Assembly (NCBI RefSeq): GCF_900142625.1
Contig: NZ_FRBN01000002.1
Span: 236,671-300,670, forward strand
Reading direction: 5' to 3'
DNA: 64,000 nucleotides
DNA from: Roseovarius marisflavi
GTDB taxonomy: Bacteria; Pseudomonadota; Alphaproteobacteria; Rhodobacterales; Rhodobacteraceae
Of the stretch, positions 58,266-64,000 are shown piece after piece. Below the pieces are notes generated by a model. The model worked only from the letters and a program-made list of their open reading frames with translations, searched no databases and had not been told where the DNA came from. How positions within the stretch are numbered: the stretch's first letter is position 1; each line of letters opens with the position of its first letter. Both the position numbers and the translations under genes were made by a program.

Positions 58266-58745
58266 TCAAATCACATCGGACACGGCGTTTTCCTTGACCG
58301 CCTGCATCGCCACATAAGTCGAGGTATTGGCAAGATGCGGCAGGGTCGAAATATGGTCTGCCAGAACCCGGCGATAATCGCTCATGCTCTGAGTGCGGAT
58401 CTTCATCAGATAGTCGAAATTTCCGGCGATCAGATGCACCTGTTCGATCTCGGGGATTTTCGACACCGCCGCATTGAATTCGGCCAGGGCCGCCTCGCGG
58501 GTATCATGCAAGCGGACCTCGACGAAACTGACATGGTCAAGCCCAAGGCGGATCGGATCAAACAGTGCCCGATAGCCGGTGATCACCCCGTCGCGTTCAA
58601 GCCGGCGCAAGCGTGCCTGCGTCGGCGATTTCGATAGCCCGATTTCGCGCGCAAGCTCGGTCACGCTGATCCGCCCGTCGCCCGCCAGAACCCTTAGAAT
58701 CGCCCGGTCGAACCTGTCCAGATCGCTCTGTTCGGTTTGGTCCAT
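58266..58745 (-). CDS. putR: Lrp/AsnC-family regulator, probable PutR
   Basis: A 159-residue protein. The HTH reads LDRFDRAILRVLAGDGRISVTELAREIGLSKSPTQARLRRLERDGVITGYRA. The RAM ligand domain has VSFVEVRLHDTREAALAEFNAAVSKIPEIEQVHLIAGNFDYLMKIRTQS. It diverges from putA, the arrangement of PutR, which activates proline catabolism when proline is bound. The PutA next door lacks the DNA-binding domain of E. coli PutA, which fits. An AT-rich palindrome lies between. Confidence 0.85.
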   Translation of the reverse strand: MDQTEQSDLDRFDRAILRVLAGDGRISVTELAREIGLSKSPTQARLRRLERDGVITGYRALFDPIRLGLDHVSFVEVRLHDTREAALAEFNAAVSKIPEIEQVHLIAGNFDYLMKIRTQSMSDYRRVLADHISTLPHLANTSTYVAMQAVKENAVSDVI

Positions 58746-58778
58746 CTTTCGCTCCAATATGATGCGTTTGACCTGATA

Positions 58779-58790
58779 ATTATGTATAAT
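58779..58790. promoter_or_regulatory. Palindrome ATTAT-GT-ATAAT in the putR-putA interval
   Basis: A perfect 12-bp AT-rich inverted repeat lies 34 bp before the putR start and 60 bp before putA. AT-rich palindromes are typical Lrp/AsnC-family sites, and TATAAT at 58785-58790 could also be a -10 for putA. Confidence 0.45.
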
Positions 58791-58850
58791 CGGGAAAAGT
58801 AACTTAATCAATCATGCTATCTTAGGCCATCTTAGCCAAGGGGACCCTTC

Positions 58851-61800
58851 ATGCCATATGACACCGACATGCGCCGCGCCATTGATCTGGCAACCTATGC
58901 TGACGAAGGCGAAACCCTTGCCCGTCTGACCGGAATCGCCGCGCTGTCCGAAGCGGACCGCAAGAGCATCTGTGCCCGTGGCGCGCAACTGGTCCGCGAT
59001 ATCCGGGGCCAGTCGAACCCCGGCCTGATGGAAGTGTTTCTGGCCGAATACGGTCTGTCAACCGACGAAGGCATCGCCCTGATGTGTCTGGCCGAGGCGC
59101 TCTTGCGCGTCCCGGATGCAGAAACCATCGACGCCCTCATTGAGGATAAGATCGCGCCGTCGAACTGGGGCAAGCACATGGGCCATTCGACCTCATCCTT
59201 GGTCAATGCCTCGACCTGGGCCCTGATGCTGACCGGCAAGGTTCTCAAGGAAGACGCCCCCGGCCCCGTCGGCCACCTGCGCAGCGCGATCAAACGCCTG
59301 GGCGAGCCGGTGATCCGCACCGCCGTGGCCCGCGCCATGAAGGAAATGGGCCGCCAGTTCGTTCTTGGCGAGAACATCCGCTCGGCCATGGACCGCGCCG
59401 CCAACATGGAGAAAAAGGGCTATTCCTATTCCTATGACATGCTTGGCGAGGCCGCGCGCACCGATGGCGACGCCACCCGCTATCACCTGAGCTATAGCCG
59501 CGCGATCACCGCGATTGCCGATGCCTGCACCAATGCCGATATCCGCGACAATCCCGGCATCTCGGTCAAGCTTTCGGCGCTGCATGCCCGCTATGAAGAG
59601 GCCCAGCACGAGCAGGTGATGGAAATCCTCGTGCCGCGCCTGCGCAGCCTCGCGCTGCTGGCGAAATCCGCTAGGATGGGCCTTAACATCGACGCCGAAG
59701 AGGCCGACCGCCTGTCGCTGTCGCTTGATGTGATCGAAACCGTTCTCGCCGAGCCCGCCCTTGCGGGCTGGGACGGGTTTGGCGTCGTGGTTCAGGCCTA
59801 TGGCCACCGCGCCAGCCACGTTCTTGACCACCTCTATGGCCTCGCCACCCGGCTTGATCGCAAGATCATGGTCCGCCTCGTCAAGGGCGCCTATTGGGAC
59901 ACCGAAATCAAACGCGCCCAGGTTGAGGGCATCGAGGGCTTTCCGGTCTTCACCTCAAAGGCCGCGACCGACGTGAGCTATATCGCCAATGCGCGCAAAC
60001 TCCTGTCGATGACCGACCGGATCTATCCGCAATTCGCAACCCATAACGCCCATACCGCTGCCGCCATTCTGGAAATGGCCACCGATAAATCCACCTTCGA
60101 ATTCCAGCGCCTGCACGGCATGGGCGAGGCTCTGCACGACATCATCCTGAAGGGCGAGAAAACCCGCTGTCGCATCTATGCGCCGGTTGGGGCGCATCGC
60201 GATCTGCTGGCCTATCTGGTGCGTCGCCTGCTGGAAAACGGTGCCAATTCAAGCTTTGTGAACCAGATCGTCGATGAAGAGGTCGCCCCCGAGGTGGTCG
60301 CGCGCGATCCGTTTGACGCGGTCAACGACCCGCCCGCCGATCTGGCCACCGGCCCTGACCTGTTTCAGCCAGAGCGCCCCAATTCGCGCGGCTTTGATCT
60401 TCACCACCGCCCGACGCTTGACGCGGTGATCAAGGCGCGCGACGCCTTTGCCACCCATAAATGGAGTGCCACCGCGCTTGTCGCGGGCAAGGCGAAAGCC
60501 AACGCAGCGGTGCGCGTCGACAACCCCGCCGATCCCGCCGACAGCCCCGGCACCGTCGCCCCGGCAAGCGCCGCCGAGATCGAAACCGCCCTGTCATCGG
60601 CAAAGCCCTGGGATGCCGCCCCGACCGAGCGCGCCCGCGTTCTCAACAAGGTCGCCGACCTTTATGAGAAAAACTTTGGCGAGATTTTCGCCATCCTGTC
60701 GCGTGAGGCCGGCAAATCCATCCCCGATGCGGTGGCCGAACTGCGCGAAGCGGTGGATTTCCTGCGCTATTACGCCGCCAACGCCCCCGAGGCCCCGGCG
60801 GTTGGCACCTTCACCTGCATCTCGCCGTGGAACTTCCCGCTGGCGATCTTCAGCGGCCAGATTGCGGCGGCGCTTGCCACGGGCAACGCGGTTCTGTCGA
60901 AACCCGCCGAGCAGACCCCGATCATCGCCCATCTGGCGATCTCGCTGATGCACAAGGCCGGCGTGCCCAAAACCGCGCTTCAGCTTTTGCCCGGAGCGGG
61001 CGAGGTTGGCGCGGCGCTCACCTCTGATGCGCGCGTCGGCGGGGTGGCCTTTACCGGGTCGACCGGCACGGCGATGAAAATCCGCGCTGCCATGGCCGAA
61101 AACCTCGCGCCCGGCGCGCCGCTGATTGCCGAAACCGGCGGTCTCAATGCGATGATCGTCGATTCCACCGCCCTGCCCGAACAGGCGGTGCAGGCGATCG
61201 TTGAATCCGCCTTTCAATCGGCCGGTCAGCGCTGTTCCGCGCTGCGCTGTCTTTATGTGCAGGAGGATATCGCCGAGGATTTCATCAAGATGCTTAAGGG
61301 CGCGATGGACGTGCTTTGCGTCGGCACGCCCTGGCATATCTCGACCGATTGCGGCCCGGTGATCGACGAAACCGCGCGCCAGGGCATTGCCGATCATATC
61401 CAGAAGGCCCGCGCCGAAGGCCGCCTGATGCACGAGCTGATGACACCGAATGCCGGCACCTTCATCGCCCCCAGCCTGATCAGCGTTGGCGGCATCGAAT
61501 ATCTTGAGCGCGAAATCTTTGGCCCGGTCCTGCATCTGGCAACCTTCAAGGCCAAGCATCTTGACCGGGTGATTGATGCGATCAACGCCACCGGTTATGG
61601 GCTGACCTTTGGCCTGATGACCCGGATCGACGACCGCGTGCAACACGTGACCGAGCGGGTGCATGCCGGCAACATCTATGTGAACCGCAACCAGATCGGC
61701 GCCATCGTCGGCAGCCAACCCTTTGGCGGCGAAGGGCTTTCCGGGACTGGCCCCAAGGCCGGCGGACCACATTACCTGACCCGCTATACCGCGCGCCCGG

Positions 61801-62282
61801 CAACGCCGGTTGATGCCGAATGGTCCGGCGCAATGGCAGCCAAGGACGCGCAGACCGCCCTTGAACGCACCAACGCCGTGCCCGGCACCCCGCGTCAGGA
61901 CATCATTTTGCCGGGGCCCACCGGCGAGTCCAACCGCCTGACCACCCGCGTGCGCCCTGCGCTGTTGTGCATGGGGCCGGGGGAAAAGGCCGCCGCAGAA
62001 CAGGCCAAGGCCGTCACCGATCTTGGCGGTGTCGCGGTTCAGGCCACAGGCGCGCTTGACCCCGAAGCGCTCGTGTCTCTTGCCGGGCTTTCTGGCGCAA
62101 TCTGGTGGGGCGATGCCGAGACCGCCCGCGCCTATGCCCTCGCACTCAGCAAACGCGAGGGGCCGATCATGCCGCTGATCACCGGCATGCCCGACACCGG
62201 CCATGCCCTGCATGAACGCCACGTCTGCGTCGATACGACGGCGGCGGGCGGCAACGCCGAACTCCTGGGCGGCATGGCTTGA
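58851..62282 (+). CDS. putA: Bifunctional proline dehydrogenase / L-glutamate gamma-semialdehyde dehydrogenase
   Basis: An 1143-residue PutA. The FAD barrel (about 160-470) has NPGISVKLSALHARYEEAQ, NIDAEEADRLSLSLDVIE and VRLVKGAYWDTEIKRAQVEG. The aldehyde dehydrogenase part (about 560-1020) has ISPWNFPLAIFSGQIAAALATGNAVLSKPAEQTP, GVAFTGSTGTAMKI and catalytic Cys795 in GQRCSALRC. It lacks the N-terminal ribbon-helix-helix of E. coli PutA, so it does not repress itself. It oxidises proline to glutamate, passing electrons to ubiquinone. A C-terminal domain of about 120 residues follows the dehydrogenase. Confidence 0.95.
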   Translation: MPYDTDMRRAIDLATYADEGETLARLTGIAALSEADRKSICARGAQLVRDIRGQSNPGLMEVFLAEYGLSTDEGIALMCLAEALLRVPDAETIDALIEDKIAPSNWGKHMGHSTSSLVNASTWALMLTGKVLKEDAPGPVGHLRSAIKRLGEPVIRTAVARAMKEMGRQFVLGENIRSAMDRAANMEKKGYSYSYDMLGEAARTDGDATRYHLSYSRAITAIADACTNADIRDNPGISVKLSALHARYEEAQHEQVMEILVPRLRSLALLAKSARMGLNIDAEEADRLSLSLDVIETVLAEPALAGWDGFGVVVQAYGHRASHVLDHLYGLATRLDRKIMVRLVKGAYWDTEIKRAQVEGIEGFPVFTSKAATDVSYIANARKLLSMTDRIYPQFATHNAHTAAAILEMATDKSTFEFQRLHGMGEALHDIILKGEKTRCRIYAPVGAHRDLLAYLVRRLLENGANSSFVNQIVDEEVAPEVVARDPFDAVNDPPADLATGPDLFQPERPNSRGFDLHHRPTLDAVIKARDAFATHKWSATALVAGKAKANAAVRVDNPADPADSPGTVAPASAAEIETALSSAKPWDAAPTERARVLNKVADLYEKNFGEIFAILSREAGKSIPDAVAELREAVDFLRYYAANAPEAPAVGTFTCISPWNFPLAIFSGQIAAALATGNAVLSKPAEQTPIIAHLAISLMHKAGVPKTALQLLPGAGEVGAALTSDARVGGVAFTGSTGTAMKIRAAMAENLAPGAPLIAETGGLNAMIVDSTALPEQAVQAIVESAFQSAGQRCSALRCLYVQEDIAEDFIKMLKGAMDVLCVGTPWHISTDCGPVIDETARQGIADHIQKARAEGRLMHELMTPNAGTFIAPSLISVGGIEYLEREIFGPVLHLATFKAKHLDRVIDAINATGYGLTFGLMTRIDDRVQHVTERVHAGNIYVNRNQIGAIVGSQPFGGEGLSGTGPKAGGPHYLTRYTARPATPVDAEWSGAMAAKDAQTALERTNAVPGTPRQDIILPGPTGESNRLTTRVRPALLCMGPGEKAAAEQAKAVTDLGGVAVQATGALDPEALVSLAGLSGAIWWGDAETARAYALALSKREGPIMPLITGMPDTGHALHERHVCVDTTAAGGNAELLGGMA

Positions 62283-62313
62283 CCTTACCACGGCATGGGG
62301 CCAACGTGGCCCC

Positions 62314-63060
62314 ATGTTCCCGATCCGCGACCATAACCCCTCGGGGCGCACGCCCTATGTGACCTATGCGCTGATTGCCCTCAACGTGGTGATCTTCATC
62401 GGCTACTGGCCCCTGTTCAGCGATGCCCGCGCGCTCAATCTGTTCTTTTACGACTGGGCCATGATCCCGGCGCGCGTCACTCAAACCGGCGAATATTCGG
62501 GCCTTCTGACCTCCTTGTTTCTGCATGGCTCGGTGATGCATCTTCTCGGCAACATGCTGTTTTTGTGGATTTTCGGCGACAACATGGAGGACCGGATGGG
62601 CCACATGGCCTATCTCGCCTTTTATCTTGCCTCGGGCGTGGGTGCAGGCCTTGCACAGCTTGCCTCCGAACCCGCCTCAATGGTGCCCACCGTCGGGGCC
62701 TCGGGGGCGATTGCGGGCGTGATGGGCGGCTATCTTTTGCTGTTTCCGCGCGCGCGGGTGGATATCCTGATCATCTTCATCGTGTTTTTCCGCATCATCA
62801 CCATTCCCGCCGCGATTCTTCTGATACTGTGGTTTGCGATCCAACTGTTCAGCGGCATCGGCGCAGACCTGAGCAGTGGCGGCGTCGCCTATTGGGCACA
62901 TGCGGGCGGCTTCGTGATCGGCGGCGCCCTGACCATACCTTTGTTCCTTCGCCTTGGCGGGCGGCGCTTCTGGGATATGACGCACGGGCAGCCGCCCCAT
63001 CCCGAAGCGCGCTACGCCCACCGGCACACCTCCATTCCCCCTGTAAGGCCGAAACGATGA
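62314..63060 (+). CDS. Rhomboid-family intramembrane serine protease
   Basis: A 248-residue membrane protein with six or seven helices. It has the WR-like region before LLTSLFLHGSVMHLLGNMLFLWIFGDNMED (HxxxN), the catalytic serine S130 in VGASGAIAGVMGG and the catalytic histidine H196 in YWAHAGGFVIGG. This matches GlpG-type rhomboids that cut transmembrane substrates. Its stop overlaps the start of the GFA gene (ATGA). Confidence 0.88.
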   Translation: MFPIRDHNPSGRTPYVTYALIALNVVIFIGYWPLFSDARALNLFFYDWAMIPARVTQTGEYSGLLTSLFLHGSVMHLLGNMLFLWIFGDNMEDRMGHMAYLAFYLASGVGAGLAQLASEPASMVPTVGASGAIAGVMGGYLLLFPRARVDILIIFIVFFRIITIPAAILLILWFAIQLFSGIGADLSSGGVAYWAHAGGFVIGGALTIPLFLRLGGRRFWDMTHGQPPHPEARYAHRHTSIPPVRPKR

Positions 63061-63410
63061 CACAGCCCCACAAAGCCAGCTGCCACTGCGGCGCAGTCGA
63101 ACTGCGCGTGACTCTCTCGGAAGGGCTTGCAAGCGCGCGCCGCTGCGATTGCAGCTTCTGCCGCAGGCGCGGCGCCGCTGCCGTCACGGCCCCGCTTTCC
63201 GGGCTCAAAGTGACCAAAGGCGCCGAAAACCTGACCCTTTATCAATGGGGCACTGGCACGGCGAAACACTATTTCTGCAAAAGCTGCGGGATTTATACCC
63301 ACCATCAGCGCCGATCAAATCCGAACGAATATGGCATCAACCTTGGAGAGGTGGTCCTAGATTTCCGACCAGTTTGCAGCCTTGTTAAGATGGATCATGG
63401 TTTCATTTAG
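63057..63410 (+). pseudogene. GFA (glutathione-dependent formaldehyde-activating) family gene truncated by an IS element
   Basis: The first 96 codons match a GFA-family zinc protein: ASCHCGAVEL, CDCSFCRRRG and HYFCKSCGIYTHHQRRSNPNEYGINLG. After INLG the frame runs into insertion-sequence DNA, and the last 21 residues (EVVLDFRPVCSLVKMDHGF) are not of the family. The C-terminal part, which normally follows the INLG, is lost. GFA proteins bind two zinc ions and act on glutathione adducts. The truncated product is probably inactive. It is translated with the rhomboid gene. Confidence 0.8.
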
Positions 63411-64000
63411 GCTGCCAATCTCATTGGTTCTGTATTGCTGGCATAGGCCTCATCGGGGGTCAATATGCCGTGGGTCGAATGTGGGCGCTCAGAGTTGTAG
63501 TAGGCCAGCCATTTGCCGATCCCAGTCCGCATTTCAGAACCTGTCTCAAAAGCATTCAGATAAACGCATTCATACTTAAGCGATCGCCATAGGCGTTCGA
63601 TCATGCGATTGTCACGCCATGCGCCTTTGCCGTCCATGCTGATCTTGATCTTTGCGTCCGTCAGCACGTCGATCCACGCACCGCTGGTAAATTGGCTGCC
63701 CTGATCGGTGTTGAAGATTTCCGGCGTGCCGTGCGTGGCCAAAGCCTCTTTCAGGGCCTCGACGCAAAAGTCCGCGTCCATACTGTTTGACAGCCGCCAG
63801 GCTAGCACCTTGCGGCTGTGCCAATCCATGATCGCCACGAGGTAGAGGAACCCACGGCGCATTGGGATGTATGTAATATCTGCGCACCAAACTTGATTGG
63901 GGCGGTCAATCACCGCATTCCTCAGCAAGTAAGGCCAGATCTTGTGCTGCGAGTGCTTCTTACTTGTGTTGGGTTCCTGATAAATCGGAACCAACCGCAT
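63345..64000 (-). mobile_element. IS3-family insertion sequence, partial (runs off the right edge)
   Basis: The orfB of an IS3-family element, plus about 60 bp of its end, covers the right edge of the window. The boundary lies around 63344-63350, where the GFA coding sequence stops making sense. The end sequence there includes GGTGGTCCTAGATTTCCGAC. The left part with orfA and the other terminal repeat lies outside, so the target duplication cannot be checked. Confidence 0.85.
63407..64000 (-). CDS. IS3-family transposase OrfB, partial
   Basis: The last 197 residues of the DDE integrase-type OrfB. It has RPNQVWCADITYIPMRRGFLYLVAIMDWHSRKVLAWRLSNSM (first Asp), IFNTDQGSQFTSGAWIDVL (second Asp) and DNRMIERLWRSLKYE with the glutamate. 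The end reads WLAYYNSERPHSTHGILTPDEAY. The N-terminus is cut by the window edge; OrfA would lie beyond. All three catalytic residues are present. Confidence 0.93.
   Translation of the reverse strand: MRLVPIYQEPNTSKKHSQHKIWPYLLRNAVIDRPNQVWCADITYIPMRRGFLYLVAIMDWHSRKVLAWRLSNSMDADFCVEALKEALATHGTPEIFNTDQGSQFTSGAWIDVLTDAKIKISMDGKGAWRDNRMIERLWRSLKYECVYLNAFETGSEMRTGIGKWLAYYNSERPHSTHGILTPDEAYASNTEPMRLAA

Overview
The window is a GC-rich, densely coded chromosomal segment from an alphaproteobacterium, most likely a marine Rhodobacteraceae (Roseobacter-group) member. The grounds are the gene families (CarD, FdxA, DUF6476, DUF6324, DUF3422, DUF1178, MmcB, RibBX, a SUV3-like helicase beside an S4 protein), a tRNA-His with the alphaproteobacterial acceptor stem (no encoded G-1, G1:U72, A73), a LexA box of the alphaproteobacterial GTTC-N7-GTTC type, and dispersed intergenic repeats typical of that group. 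No plasmid or phage genes were seen. The only mobile element is a partial IS3-family insertion at the right edge.

Region by region. (1) 1-4.2 kb: a partial hypothetical gene, a CIA30-domain protein coupled to a Crp-type regulator with a perfect TGTGA-N6-TCACA site upstream, and propionyl-CoA synthetase prpE with TTTGCAAA-like elements upstream. (2) 4.2-11.8 kb: a sulfide/persulfide and respiratory island. It holds a cyanide-insensitive-type bd oxidase operon (cydA, a cydB lacking about 250 internal codons, and a DUF2474 small subunit). Divergent from it are an NsrR-like Rrf2 regulator, a Crp/Fnr regulator, a persulfide-dioxygenase-type metallo-beta-lactamase, a sulfurtransferase/sulfide:quinone oxidoreductase fusion and a SulP permease. 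Two promoters in the island share a near-identical 19-bp element. (3) 11.9-25.7 kb: glycosyltransferase-like protein, VOC protein, metY, a large single-pass protein with PilM/GspL-like and PilP/GspC-like ends, a Kef-type antiporter, Nudix, DUF1178, SDR, aspartate kinase lysC, PTS-Ntr enzyme I ptsP and a ZIP transporter.

(4) 25.7-42.7 kb: EcsC, GNAT, flavin reductase, an Fe3+-type ABC permease with a possible iron-responsive operator, cobT/cobS diverging, carD, fdxA, S4 protein and SUV3-like helicase, TPR protein, SCP2 protein and hydrolase, FAH hydrolase, PepF, a DUF900-type hydrolase and rpoH. (5) 42.8-49.3 kb: rluD, DUF6476, tRNA-His, DUF6324, SOS-controlled mmcB, a candidate structured RNA, and a ribBX-ribH-nusB operon. 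(6) 48.4-58.2 kb: a LysR/SHMT-like pair, cupin, DUF3422, pntAB, an isoprenylcysteine-methyltransferase-like protein, SDR, tRNA-Leu and a TPR protein. (7) 58.2-64 kb: putR/putA for proline catabolism, a rhomboid protease, and a GFA-family gene cut by the IS3-family element.

The most interesting part is the sulfur island. Sulfide would be oxidised by the fused SQR, electrons would go to quinone, and persulfide would be passed to the N-terminal sulfurtransferase domain and the dioxygenase. A bd oxidase of the sulfide-tolerant class and an anion transporter sit alongside. The collapsed cydB means the adjacent oxidase is probably non-functional in this genome, unless the gap is an assembly artefact.
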